Shown here: positions 1 to 7,796 of the stretch, piece by piece
How the letters are laid out: the number at the start of each line of letters is the position of its first letter
Position numbering within the stretch: the first letter of the stretch is position 1
Assembly (NCBI RefSeq): GCF_003063245.1
Contig: NZ_MUXE01000010.1
Location: 1-64,000 of the forward strand
Reading direction: 5' to 3'
Source of the DNA: Arcobacter caeni
GTDB taxonomy: Bacteria > Campylobacterota > Campylobacteria > Campylobacterales > Arcobacteraceae
Length of the DNA: 64,000 nt
Program-made: the position numbers and the translations under genes
The notes under the pieces: generated by a model
What the model was told of the DNA's origin: nothing
Database searches by the model: none
Seen by the model: the letters and a program-made list of their open reading frames with translations, nothing else

Positions 1-56
1 ATAATCAACTGTACTGTTGAATCCTTAAACTCTTGACTATATTTACTTTGTCTCAT
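1..56 (-). CDS. IS3-family transposase OrfA, N-terminal fragment (partial)
   Basis: The minus strand reads an ATG at 56-54 preceded by AAAGG, then about 18 codons before the window ends. The peptide starts MRQSKYSQEFKDSTVQLI. This resembles the start of IS3-group OrfA proteins (a helix-turn-helix domain, typically M-x-K-S-K-Y-S/T-x-E-F-K), which bind the terminal inverted repeats. Only the start is visible, so the family call rests on this short motif and on the repeat at its 5' side. Confidence 0.6.
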   Translation of the reverse strand, partial: MRQSKYSQEFKDSTVQLI

Positions 57-73
57 TTGCAACCTTTATTCAT

Positions 74-127
74 TTATTTTATCTCAGAATCTTTTAATTC
101 TGAGTATGAATTTATGTTACCTCTCCA
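74..127. repeat. Dispersed repeat copy A (IS end)
   Basis: This 54-base segment matches 19218-19271 with 52 identities; the first 45 bases are identical. It contains an 8-bp hairpin (CTCAGAAT/ATTCTGAG). Here it lies between the transposase start and a truncated gene. At 19218 it stands alone, without an IS body. Confidence 0.85.
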
Positions 128-467
128 TAGAACCATTTTCATATACATCATCAGTGAATCCTGGATATAGCTCTTCAAAACCTATTTTCATAGCTTCTAC
201 TGCTGCATCAAAGTCATCAAATGTACCGAAATCTACACAATGGTCATTGAAATATTTGTTATATTGGCTTATTTTGTAATAAGTAGTACTAAAATCTTGT
301 GGATTTCTGAAAGTTTTAAAAGTCACAAACTCATCATTTGTACCTTCTCTTTCAACTATTGCATTTGTGAGATTTTTATAATCTTCAAAAACTTGAGAGT
401 TTTTAACTTCATCTTTGAATATTTTTACATATCCAACATTTTTTGTATTTATTATTAATTTTTTCAT
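117..467 (-). CDS. Hypothetical protein, probably 3'-truncated by the IS
   Basis: A 116-residue soluble protein with no signal peptide or membrane segment and no family I recognise. Its last codons (SMER-stop) lie inside the IS-end repeat, so the natural C-terminus was probably lost and the stop codon is supplied by the insertion sequence. Residues around 70-95 (NKYFNDHCVDFGTFDD...) resemble part of the small protein at 56507-56896 (NKYFDEWCIQFETYDD), suggesting a distant relationship. Confidence 0.6.
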   Translation of the reverse strand: MKKLIINTKNVGYVKIFKDEVKNSQVFEDYKNLTNAIVEREGTNDEFVTFKTFRNPQDFSTTYYKISQYNKYFNDHCVDFGTFDDFDAAVEAMKIGFEELYPGFTDDVYENGSMER

Positions 468-537
468 TATTTTTTACTCTTTCTTAGTATAAAAGCACTA
501 TGTGCTATTGATTAACCAAGAGAGTAAGCACTATTAT

Positions 538-567
538 CCATAGAGGATAAAGTTTTACCCTCTATGG
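538..567. terminator. Hairpin in the 468-726 gap
   Basis: CCATAGAGG (538-546) pairs perfectly with CCTCTATGG (559-567) across a 12-base loop. A small AGCAC-TAT-GTGCT hairpin lies just before it (494-506). Neither is followed by a strong T run, so either could be an RNA or operator element instead of a terminator. The rest of 468-726 shows nothing else I can support. Confidence 0.35.
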
Positions 568-726
568 CAACAGTTTTATTTTTATATTAAATTAGACAAT
601 AAAAAATCCTCCAAAATTAATTGGATTTCAAAATAACAGTAAGTTATATTATTGGATTTTTATTTGTGTGTTAAGTTATTTTATATGAATATACAGAACT
701 TATAACTCTAAGTCTTGCTATTTTTT

Positions 727-846
727 TTAGTTTGAACCGTGTTTTTTCTGAGAATATTTTGATTGACCGTTATTATAACGATTTTGTGCAACCACAAATA
801 TTCCACCAATAAAAAGTAAAATTGTTCCTAAAATTTCTAGTATCAT
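727..846 (-). CDS. Small membrane protein (39 aa)
   Basis: A short reading frame starting ATG at 846. It overlaps the stop of the upstream gene as ATGA, which implies translational coupling. The product starts MILEILGTILLFIGGIFVVA, one hydrophobic helix, and ends in a polar basic tail. The overlap and the clear membrane helix support a real gene. Function is unknown. Confidence 0.5.
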   Translation of the reverse strand: MILEILGTILLFIGGIFVVAQNRYNNGQSKYSQKKHGSN

Positions 847-1133
847 TTTTTTTCCTTTTGATAGTGACTTCTTATAGATGCTCCAATTAGTATAAACATT
901 ATACCATAAGATAAAACAAAAAATAGGAAGTTTTCTTTTAAAATATATTCATAAATTCCTGCACCAGTTACACTTCCTCCAATCATATACAACGAATCAC
1001 CAAATATATGCAATTTGTTATCTAATTTTGGATGAGTGATTATTTCCATATATACATAATCTATTTTTTCTTTTAATATTTCCAAAAAGAATAACAAAAA
1101 GATAAAAACAATTTCTATAATGATTATTTCCAT
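843..1133 (-). CDS. Small multi-spanning membrane protein
   Basis: A 96-residue protein with hydrophobic stretches near residues 3-18, 47-64 and 68-88 and a basic C-terminus, so it is likely an inner-membrane protein with two or three helices. I recognise no family. Its ATG overlaps the stop of the HNH fragment gene as TAATG, and its own stop overlaps the next small gene as ATGA. The three frames therefore look like one coupled transcript. Confidence 0.55.
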   Translation of the reverse strand: MEIIIIEIVFIFLLFFLEILKEKIDYVYMEIITHPKLDNKLHIFGDSLYMIGGSVTGAGIYEYILKENFLFFVLSYGIMFILIGASIRSHYQKEKK

Positions 1134-1369
1134 TAAATTCTAAGTTTATTTAGATTTTCAAGGATAACTTTATCAGTAGGTACATATTTCAGATATTTGT
1201 TAATTGTTTCCATTTGCGTGGAGTGGATGAGCTTATGAACTTCTTTAGTAATTAATACTAAATTGTTATAGTTATCTAATCCACCTTGACTTCTTGGTTT
1301 AATGTGATGACATTCCATACTTCCAACTTCTAACTCTATACACCTCTTTACTTGATGGACTAATATCAA
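1133..1369 (-). pseudogene. HNH domain fragment, remnant of a group II intron reverse transcriptase
   Basis: This frame encodes ECHHIKPRSQGG, then NLVLITKEVHKLIH, then TINKYLKY...LNKLRI. That is the order seen at the C-terminal HNH endonuclease end of many group II intron reverse transcriptases (HHIKPRSxGG, NLV, VHKLIHA, TIxKYL, LNxLR). No RT or maturase domain precedes it, and the first available start is TTG, so it is a 3' remnant. The usual zinc-binding cysteines upstream of HHIKP are missing. It could still be translated because it is coupled to the following small membrane gene. It is not part of the intron at 57.6-59.7 kb, whose RT lacks this domain. Confidence 0.6.
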
Positions 1370-1398
1370 GACCTGTTTTTGTAATTATAGTTGCAAAC

Positions 1399-1479
1399 CT
1401 AACTAGCTTCTGCTAACACTTCATCAGAAAGCAGCATCAAATCATTTGGAATATTCTTATCATATAAAATCTCATACAT
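1399..1479 (-). pseudogene. Truncated toxin partner of the Phd/YefM-type antitoxin
   Basis: An ATG at 1479 overlaps the antitoxin stop by 8 bases and reads MYEILYDKNIPNDLMLLSDE..., ending at a TAG after 26 residues. The position directly after a Phd/YefM antitoxin and the MYEI-Y start fit a RelE/ParE-type toxin. Shifting one base past the stop reopens the frame (RFATIITKTG...), so a frameshift is possible. The HNH remnant begins just beyond. The toxin looks inactive; its family is an inference from position. Confidence 0.45.
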
Positions 1480-1777
1480 TTTTACCTCTTTGTCTAAGTT
1501 CTTTTATTAACTCATCATGAGAAATTGAATGTTCAAGTTTACCATTTGGCATTCTTTCATCTATAATATCTGCTATTGCATGGTATTCAAGAGAATTATC
1601 AGCCAACTCTTTTATTCTTTGGTATTCATCAAAAGCTATCATAACAACTTTTGGTTTATTACTTTTAAATATAGCAATCTTTTCAATAGTATTAGATGCT
1701 ACACTTTCAACAACACTATTAAGCGTTCTTCCTAGTTCTGTTATACCAATCATCTCTTTTTCTGTATATGAAACCAT
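1472..1777 (-). CDS. Type II antitoxin, Phd/YefM family
   Basis: A 101-residue protein whose N-terminal part has the Phd/YefM pattern: EMIGITELGRTLNSVVE, then IAIFKSNKPKVVMIAFDEYQRIKEL. This fold dimerises, binds the operon's own operator and neutralises a RelE/Doc-type toxin through its C-terminal tail. The tail here is charged (HDELIKELRQRG), as expected. The downstream toxin is truncated, so this is an orphaned or decaying module. Upstream (1778-2055) is an AT-rich gap that probably holds its promoter; I see no other element there. Confidence 0.75.
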   Translation of the reverse strand: MVSYTEKEMIGITELGRTLNSVVESVASNTIEKIAIFKSNKPKVVMIAFDEYQRIKELADNSLEYHAIADIIDERMPNGKLEHSISHDELIKELRQRGKNV

Positions 1778-2055
1778 TGTATATCCTTTTCAATGTATTA
1801 TTAACTGTATTTTAACACACCTTTTTAAATGTATCTTTAAATATATGTGCAATTTTGTTTTTATAGGAAATCAAAGGAGTGGCTTTTGCACCAATCGATA
1901 ATAGCTTATTATAACATTAAATTTATGATAGAATTTTAGGAAATACTAGATGCAGACACAGTTTGAACAGTCCCCTCAGAAAAGTTCTTGAATATAAACT
2001 AAATAGTATTAATGGAGTCTCTTTAGTGTTTCTTATCCGACCTTGATATGTCTCT

Positions 2056-2451
2056 TCACTTCTGATTAAAAACATAAGGGATATTCACCATATTATTGTC
2101 ATCATTCCCATCAAATTCTTTTTTACTTATCTCTTTTTTAAAGAGGAGAGACGAGTATGTCTTTTCTTGAGGACTCTTCTTATCAAATAAGGTCTCATCG
2201 TTAATTTTTAAAAGCTCTTCACTCTCTTCTAAGGCATCTAATCCTCTTAATACATCAATAAACTTTTCTAGTGTAATCTTTCCATTTATTTCAAACTGTT
2301 GATAGCTACGATAGCTCATTCCTATGTGTTTTGCAAAAGATTTTTGGTCCCCATAATGATGCATATTTTGCTTACGCTTTTGTTTTGCTCTTCGTGCCAA
2401 TTCTTTGATAATTTCTTCTGTTGATGCTAAACTGAAATCTAATTCTTTCAT
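2056..2451 (-). CDS. HTH transcriptional regulator, HipB-like antitoxin
   Basis: 131 residues with a helix-turn-helix of the Xre/Cro type in the middle (QKSFAKHIGMSYRSYQQFEINGKITLEKFIDVLR, about residues 37-70). The N-terminal ELARRAKQKRKQ segment is basic. The start overlaps the hipA-like stop as ATGA, so the pair is co-translated. It should bind DNA at its own promoter and hold the HipA kinase in check. Order is toxin first, antitoxin second, the reverse of E. coli hipBA. Confidence 0.75.
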   Translation of the reverse strand: MKELDFSLASTEEIIKELARRAKQKRKQNMHHYGDQKSFAKHIGMSYRSYQQFEINGKITLEKFIDVLRGLDALEESEELLKINDETLFDKKSPQEKTYSSLLFKKEISKKEFDGNDDNNMVNIPYVFNQK

Positions 2452-3731
2452 AGTTTATCTCCTTTACTGAACAATTCATCTACAATATTTGTCTCATCCA
2501 ATATTTGATTTGCAAATGCCTCAGGAATGCCATAACTAAGGCAGTCTTTTACTAATTTTGTGTGCTTAATCTCTATCATCATTTGAATATTCTCTTTCAA
2601 AAATGATTCACTAATATTATATGGTTTAAAAACATCTTTTAATTGCTCAAATGTAGCACGATTAAGGGAATAGTTACCTAATAGCATTTGATGATATCCA
2701 TTGCTCGTATATGTTAGGTCATACGCTGGGGCAAAGGCCCATTTCCCTTCGCTATTCATTAAAAATGAAAAGTTACGGGAATGATCATCTCTGTTTCCAA
2801 AAATTGCATTGAATAGAATAATCTTTACCATTTGTTCTTTATGAACTTGATGTAAATTGAGTTTCTGAGCAATTCTAAACATATCCATATAATCATTATA
2901 TGTCTCCTGAGGATTTTGATGCATCATACCTGATAAGGAGTGCATATGAAATCTTTCATTATTCCGTCTATCGAATCTATATGTTACAAAATGAGAACGG
3001 CCATCGTGTTCTAATAACTCACAAGTACTCATAGTAATACCAGATTCTTTTGCAAATAAATGATACAAATACTCTAATTTAGTAGGAATAGAAGCTTCTT
3101 TATACTTTTTCCCTAATGTTGGGTACATTGATATATCGCGATCATCATATTTAATGATAACAGGATAATATCCTTTAGGAAAATTTCCTTGTTTTCTTGT
3201 TAAACTTATAGTTTTATCTTTGGGATTAAAACCTACCATCGCTTTTGCTCTTGCTCCACCACCAGCAGAATTTGAAACAGCAATAAGTGTTTTTAATGTT
3301 AGCTTAGAATTATGATTGTTTTCATAATCTTCAATTAAAAGCTTTTTTGACTCAGCATATAATTGTGAGACATTTAATATTTCTTTATAATTATCTGTTT
3401 CGTATAAAGATGGATGAAATTCTAAAGCACCTAATGTATGGCTACCCAAAAACTGTAATCTTTCCATAGTCGTAGGCCTTCTTTTTAGATGCTCATAAAT
3501 AAAGCGATCCATGTAATTCATACCATAGCTACCAGGTAGATGATCACTAATTAAACCAGGTAATCCATATTGATATTTAAGGTGAGAAAAATTGTATACA
3601 TTTTGACTTGTTACTGGCATCTTGACAGGGGAGAAATCAAGGTTGTTAGTTTGTAAATATTTAAATTTAACAATACCTTTGTGTTCTACAAGCTGTCCAA
3701 CATCATTTCCCCATGCTTTAACATAAATCAT
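2448..3731 (-). CDS. hipA: HipA-like serine/threonine kinase toxin
   Basis: 427 residues, the usual HipA length. The N-terminal HipA domain (residues 1-110) is followed by a glycine-rich loop GGGARAKA (about 157-164) and a kinase core with FGNRDDHSRNF (about 310-320) and PAYDLT (about 337), matching the catalytic and metal-binding motifs of HipA (NxDDHxxN, then D in YDLT). HipA kinases phosphorylate aminoacyl-tRNA synthetases or other targets and cause growth arrest. All core motifs are intact, so it looks active. It is coupled to the downstream HTH protein. The 3' partner order is reversed relative to the classic operon. Confidence 0.9.
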   Translation of the reverse strand: MIYVKAWGNDVGQLVEHKGIVKFKYLQTNNLDFSPVKMPVTSQNVYNFSHLKYQYGLPGLISDHLPGSYGMNYMDRFIYEHLKRRPTTMERLQFLGSHTLGALEFHPSLYETDNYKEILNVSQLYAESKKLLIEDYENNHNSKLTLKTLIAVSNSAGGGARAKAMVGFNPKDKTISLTRKQGNFPKGYYPVIIKYDDRDISMYPTLGKKYKEASIPTKLEYLYHLFAKESGITMSTCELLEHDGRSHFVTYRFDRRNNERFHMHSLSGMMHQNPQETYNDYMDMFRIAQKLNLHQVHKEQMVKIILFNAIFGNRDDHSRNFSFLMNSEGKWAFAPAYDLTYTSNGYHQMLLGNYSLNRATFEQLKDVFKPYNISESFLKENIQMMIEIKHTKLVKDCLSYGIPEAFANQILDETNIVDELFSKGDKL

Positions 3732-4101
3732 TTAGCTTCCTTAATATACTATATATTTGTATATTATAGTACTTTTATAGTAAAATATACATAATTTTAG
3801 TATATAAATTTTTTTATTAAAGTTTATTTATCTAGTAATTTTAATTCCACTTCATTTAATGATTTTAAAGTATCTGCATCCAAATATTTCTTTACTGTTG
3901 TAAAACTTATTCATTTTATTTTAATGTAGAATTATTTAAATTCTTTGTCTGAAATAAGGTTACCACTCCAGGTAATATTTGACCTTAAAAATATGGTGAC
4001 ACAAAAACGGCACATTAACTAGCTAAATTCGATGGCTTGGTAAATTAGTGTTAAAGTTATTTTAATGTACAATAATTACTATTTAAAGCCTTGGAGAGTT
4101 T
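3732..4101. other. 370-base gap between accessory DNA and the first core gene
   Basis: The gap probably contains the hipA promoter (3732-3800, AT-rich with TATATT/TATAGT-like boxes). On the minus strand, about 3822-3905 reads ISFTTVKKYLDADTLKSLNE and on to a stop, which looks like the C-terminal scrap of a lost gene. At 3998-4017 is one copy of the short repeat seen at other island edges (core AAAAACGGCACAT). No intact gene is visible. Confidence 0.5.
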
Positions 4102-4581
4102 ATGTATAAAATATTGTTGCTTATGTTTATTTCACTTTTTTTTGTTTCTTGTAGTTCAAAAAATAATGCATTTAAGTATTTTGAAAAAGATGAAATCGAA
4201 ACAAAAGGTGTTCAATACACTAAAAAAACAGATATATTAAAAGATAATGAAGTTGATGTTATATTTTGGGCAACTTATTTAAACAAAGTAGATAAGAAAA
4301 TTTCTGATACAAATGAAGAATTATTTCTAGTTTCAGTTTATTTTACAAATAAAGAATCACAAGATATTTTTGAAAATAATTACTCATTTTTACTAAATGA
4401 AATAGAACCAACTTCATTTGAGAAAGTTGATAAAGATAATGAAAACTTCAAAAGTTTAATGTTAAAAAATAATTGGGGAAAATATTATTTAGTAAAATTT
4501 AAAAGCCAAGATGTTTATAATTTAACTATTAAATTAAAAAATGAAGCTTCTAGTTCAGCTCAATTAAGCTTTGAAAAATAG
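4102..4581 (+). CDS. Putative lipoprotein of unknown function
   Basis: 159 residues starting with a short hydrophobic signal and a lipobox FVSC (Cys at about residue 17), so it should be lipid-anchored in the envelope after signal peptidase II cleavage. The rest is charged and soluble, with no domain I recognise. RBS TTGGAGAG lies upstream of the ATG. Its last 32 bases overlap the 3' end of the convergent lytic transglycosylase gene on the other strand. Confidence 0.7.
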   Translation: MYKILLLMFISLFFVSCSSKNNAFKYFEKDEIETKGVQYTKKTDILKDNEVDVIFWATYLNKVDKKISDTNEELFLVSVYFTNKESQDIFENNYSFLLNEIEPTSFEKVDKDNENFKSLMLKNNWGKYYLVKFKSQDVYNLTIKLKNEASSSAQLSFEK

Positions 4582-6208
4582 TTGAGAAATCTATTTTATT
4601 TTCATTATTTAGATAATTATTATAAATATAATAATTAGCTAATACTTTCTTCCCATATTCTCGTGTTTCAGCAAAAGAAATTAATTCCATACTTAAAAAA
4701 GGTTCATATTTAGCTCTTGTTTTAAATAAACCTTTTTTTAATTGAGACCTTGTATATCCTGCTCCACCATTGTATGCATAAGCAATAAATAAAGGATTGT
4801 TATTAAATTGTTTCACTAAATCATCTAAATGAAAACTTCCATATCTTATATTCATACTTGGAATAAATTGTTCATAAATATTATAATCTTCATTTAGTTT
4901 TTTGGCTATATCAGATGATAAAAATGGCATGATTTGCATTACGCCTTGAGCAGATGAAAATGAGATAGATGAAGGTATAAAATGACTTTCTTGTCTGGCT
5001 ATTGAATAAATTAATACTTGTTTGTCTACATCATAATTTTTTACTATATTCCTATAAGGTGTAATGAAATATTGTTTTTTATATTTATTAAATCTTTCTA
5101 AAACAAAGGCATGATGAGCTAGAGTATTTTCATCTGAAAATAAATCTTCATATTTTTGAAGTTTAGATTCATCAAAATTCTTTTTTGTATCATCTAAAAC
5201 TTTCATCCATTCAAAAGGATCATATATATTAAATGATGATTTTGTATTTTTTAATGGAATAGAATACTCAATATTATCGATTTCTAAATTGAGTAATTCT
5301 TTTGCATATAATGAATAAATATTATTATCCCAACTTAGAGCTAATTCTTCAAGATATAGTTGGTTTTGAGTTAATAAATAAATCCAAAATAAGCATTTGT
5401 CTTTTGATGTTCTTAAATATGTTTTTTGATTTGCTTCATTGAAAAATTTTAATGCAACATTTAAATTGTCATTATTTACTGCATTAATTCCTAATGAAAA
5501 CAAATTTTCAGAATTCATTTGAGGATTATTTTCCACTGATAATAAAGATTTTTGTAAATTAACTAAGCTTTTATCATAAATCACATATCTAAGAAATCTC
5601 TCAAAGTTTTTACTTTTAATAATTTTATTTATTAATTCTTGATTTAAAGATTTATTAAAAAACTTATTTCTATACTCTTTATTTAAATCAAAAAATAGTC
5701 GAGAAAATCTATCCATATCTGAATTTATCAAAGAATTAAAAGGATTATCTGATGCAATTATTTGTAAATCTTTTTTTAAAGTAGGGTAGGCATCAAGTTT
5801 AGTAATAAAAAAATGTAAATCATTTTTTGAAATTTCAGTAGCTTCATTTAAAGATAATCCTAATGCAATACATTTAGAATCTTCTTTTTTTAGTTGTTCA
5901 ATTGTCGCACGATAACATCTTAATTCTTCTGGTGGTAAAGTTTTAAATTTTTTATTATAAGCTTTCTTAACATTAGAATTTGATTCATTTGCCATATCAT
6001 AAGCTACTTTTGCATCTTCAATTGAAGTATCATCTTGTTCTAAATATTGAAGAATAAAGAAATCTTTAGCAGTAGATTTAGGTTTTTGTTCAAGCCATTC
6101 TATTGTAACTTTAAAATCTTTTTTAAACATATCTGTAGTGTTTGTTGAAGCACTAACAGATATATTAAATAAAAAAATTAAATAAATACTAAATACGAGT
6201 TTTTTCAT
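4550..6208 (-). CDS. slt: Soluble lytic murein transglycosylase
   Basis: 552 residues. An N-terminal signal peptide (MKKLVFSIYLIFLFNISVSAS) is followed by a long helical region, then a C-terminal SLT domain: IYSIARQESHF carries the catalytic glutamate, SAQGVMQIMP and AYNGG are the other family motifs. The enzyme cuts peptidoglycan to 1,6-anhydromuropeptides in the periplasm. The overall architecture fits the Slt70 superhelical family. It lies downstream of a yggT-like gene on the same strand, and its 3' end overlaps the convergent lipoprotein gene. Confidence 0.9.
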   Translation of the reverse strand: MKKLVFSIYLIFLFNISVSASTNTTDMFKKDFKVTIEWLEQKPKSTAKDFFILQYLEQDDTSIEDAKVAYDMANESNSNVKKAYNKKFKTLPPEELRCYRATIEQLKKEDSKCIALGLSLNEATEISKNDLHFFITKLDAYPTLKKDLQIIASDNPFNSLINSDMDRFSRLFFDLNKEYRNKFFNKSLNQELINKIIKSKNFERFLRYVIYDKSLVNLQKSLLSVENNPQMNSENLFSLGINAVNNDNLNVALKFFNEANQKTYLRTSKDKCLFWIYLLTQNQLYLEELALSWDNNIYSLYAKELLNLEIDNIEYSIPLKNTKSSFNIYDPFEWMKVLDDTKKNFDESKLQKYEDLFSDENTLAHHAFVLERFNKYKKQYFITPYRNIVKNYDVDKQVLIYSIARQESHFIPSSISFSSAQGVMQIMPFLSSDIAKKLNEDYNIYEQFIPSMNIRYGSFHLDDLVKQFNNNPLFIAYAYNGGAGYTRSQLKKGLFKTRAKYEPFLSMELISFAETREYGKKVLANYYIYNNYLNNENKIDFSTIFQSLIELN

Positions 6209-6223
6209 ATACTAAGAATGATT

Positions 6224-6496
6224 TTAAAATAGGATATTTTTTAAGAAAGTTTCTAAAAATATTAAAGCAAAAATCAAAATAATAGGTGCTAAATCCATTC
6301 CACCAAAAACAGTTGGAATATATTTTCTAATAAGTGCATAAGCTGGTTCTGTTAATCTATAAAGCATTTGAACTATAGGATTATAAGGATCTGGTCTAAC
6401 CCATGATAAAATTGCTGAAATAATAATAACCCATTTATATAAAAATATAACACTTAAAACAACAGTAAATATCGAACTTAAAAGTGCATCTATCAT
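6224..6496 (-). CDS. YggT family membrane protein
   Basis: 90 residues with two hydrophobic helices (about 10-30 and 68-88) around the conserved loop [16 protein letters not shown]...P, the YggT-family signature. Members sit in the inner membrane and are linked to cell division or osmotic functions in other bacteria; the exact role is unclear. The start overlaps the gltX stop by 4 bases (ATGA), so it is co-translated with gltX. Confidence 0.85.
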   Translation of the reverse strand: MIDALLSSIFTVVLSVIFLYKWVIIISAILSWVRPDPYNPIVQMLYRLTEPAYALIRKYIPTVFGGMDLAPIILIFALIFLETFLKNILF

Positions 6497-7794
6497 TTTA
6501 TAATTTCTCCTAAATAATTTTTAACTAAAGGATAAATATCAGAAATATTAGGTCCATTATCAGCACCTGTTAAAATATATCTTAATGGCTTAAATAAATT
6601 TTTACCTTTTAACTCTGTTTGCTCTGAAACATACTTTTTTAATTCTTCAAAATCATCAAAAAATGGCGCTTTTTCTAAACAATTTTTTAATTTAGAAAAT
6701 TCTTCTTCAAAACCTTCACAAGAAGTTTTAGGTGCAAAAATTGGAGCAATTTTTTCTTTTATCTCTTTTATCGTACTAGCTTCTTCTAAAAATAATTTTC
6801 CAAGTTTCCCAATATCAGCATCAACAAACCCTAGGATTTTAGAAAGTCTTAATTCATCAATAGTTTGAAGATGTTTTCTATTTATAAATCTTAATTTATC
6901 AATATCAAACTTTGCAGAACTTCTTGAAATATTTTCAATTTTAAACCACTCAATTGCTTCTTCTAAGCTAAATATTTCAGTTGGAGTTTTATTTCCCATT
7001 AAAACTAAATAATTTGCAATAGCACTTGGTAAAAAACCTTCTTCAATTAGCCATTTTACTGAACTAGCATCATCTCTTTTTGACATTTTTTTACCAGTTT
7101 GAGCATTTAAGATAATTGGAAGATGAACATATTTAATCTCTTTTGTATAACCTAAAGAGTTTCTTATATGAATTTGTTTTGGAGTATTCGAAACATGATC
7201 TTCACCACGAATTACAATTGAAATATCCATAATCATATCATCAACTGAACAAGCATAGTTATAAGTAGGCGTTTTATCTTGTCTTAAAATAATAAATGAA
7301 TCAACATCAAAAGGTGCATAATCAAAATTTCCTTTTAATAAATCAGTAAATTTAATATTTGATTCTGGTTTTTTTATTCTAACTGTAAAAGGTGCATTTG
7401 TATTTAAAACTGTTTCGTCAGATAAAGTTTCACAAAAACCATCATATCTAAATGGTTTTCCATCTTTTATAGATTGTTCTCTTAATTCATCTAATTTTGA
7501 ATCAGAGCAAAAACAAGCAAAAGCTTTTTTTTGAGTCATCAGTTGAAGCGCCATTTTTTGGTGATATTTTAAAGAATCACTTTGATGAACAACACTTTTA
7601 TATTCAATTGAAAAAAGATTAAGAATTTCTAAAATTTCTTTATCTTTTCCCTCAATATTTCGTTCAACATCTGTATCTTCAATTCTAATAATCAAATCTT
7701 CATTTAATTGTTTTGATACAATATAATTAAAAATAGCAACTCGTAAGTTACCAATATGCATATCTCCTGTTGGACTTGGGGCAAATCTTAACAA
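6493..7794 (-). CDS. gltX: Glutamyl-tRNA synthetase
   Basis: 433 residues, class I aminoacyl-tRNA synthetase. HIGN (about residues 13-16, in [15 protein letters not shown]) and KMSKRD are the two ATP-binding signatures. It charges tRNA-Glu, and in this phylum often two GltX paralogues divide tRNA-Glu and tRNA-Gln, the latter for later amidation. This window shows only one copy, so which specificity it has cannot be told. It sits 2 bases downstream of an M16-like gene and overlaps yggT. Confidence 0.93.
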   Translation of the reverse strand: MLRFAPSPTGDMHIGNLRVAIFNYIVSKQLNEDLIIRIEDTDVERNIEGKDKEILEILNLFSIEYKSVVHQSDSLKYHQKMALQLMTQKKAFACFCSDSKLDELREQSIKDGKPFRYDGFCETLSDETVLNTNAPFTVRIKKPESNIKFTDLLKGNFDYAPFDVDSFIILRQDKTPTYNYACSVDDMIMDISIVIRGEDHVSNTPKQIHIRNSLGYTKEIKYVHLPIILNAQTGKKMSKRDDASSVKWLIEEGFLPSAIANYLVLMGNKTPTEIFSLEEAIEWFKIENISRSSAKFDIDKLRFINRKHLQTIDELRLSKILGFVDADIGKLGKLFLEEASTIKEIKEKIAPIFAPKTSCEGFEEEFSKLKNCLEKAPFFDDFEELKKYVSEQTELKGKNLFKPLRYILTGADNGPNISDIYPLVKNYLGEIIK

Positions 7795-7796
7795 AA

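Larger units (their letters stand above)
1..127 (-). mobile_element. End of an IS3-family-like insertion sequence, running off the window
   Basis: One end of an insertion sequence. It holds the first codons of an OrfA-type transposase gene (1-56, minus) preceded by a 71-base leader. The leader contains the hairpin CTCAGAAT-CTTTTA-ATTCTGAG (83-104). Bases 74-127 recur at 19218-19271 with two mismatches, which places the element tip near 127; on the minus strand it would begin TGGAGAGGTAAC. The tip position is inferred from the extent of the repeat, because the other IS end is outside the window. Confidence 0.6.

Noticed and set aside
2029-2042. TTCTTATCCGAC, the same bases as the 3' end of the group II intron, here on the opposite strand.
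   Set aside because: No domain V lies upstream and the match is only 12 bases, so I regard it as chance or a tiny relic.
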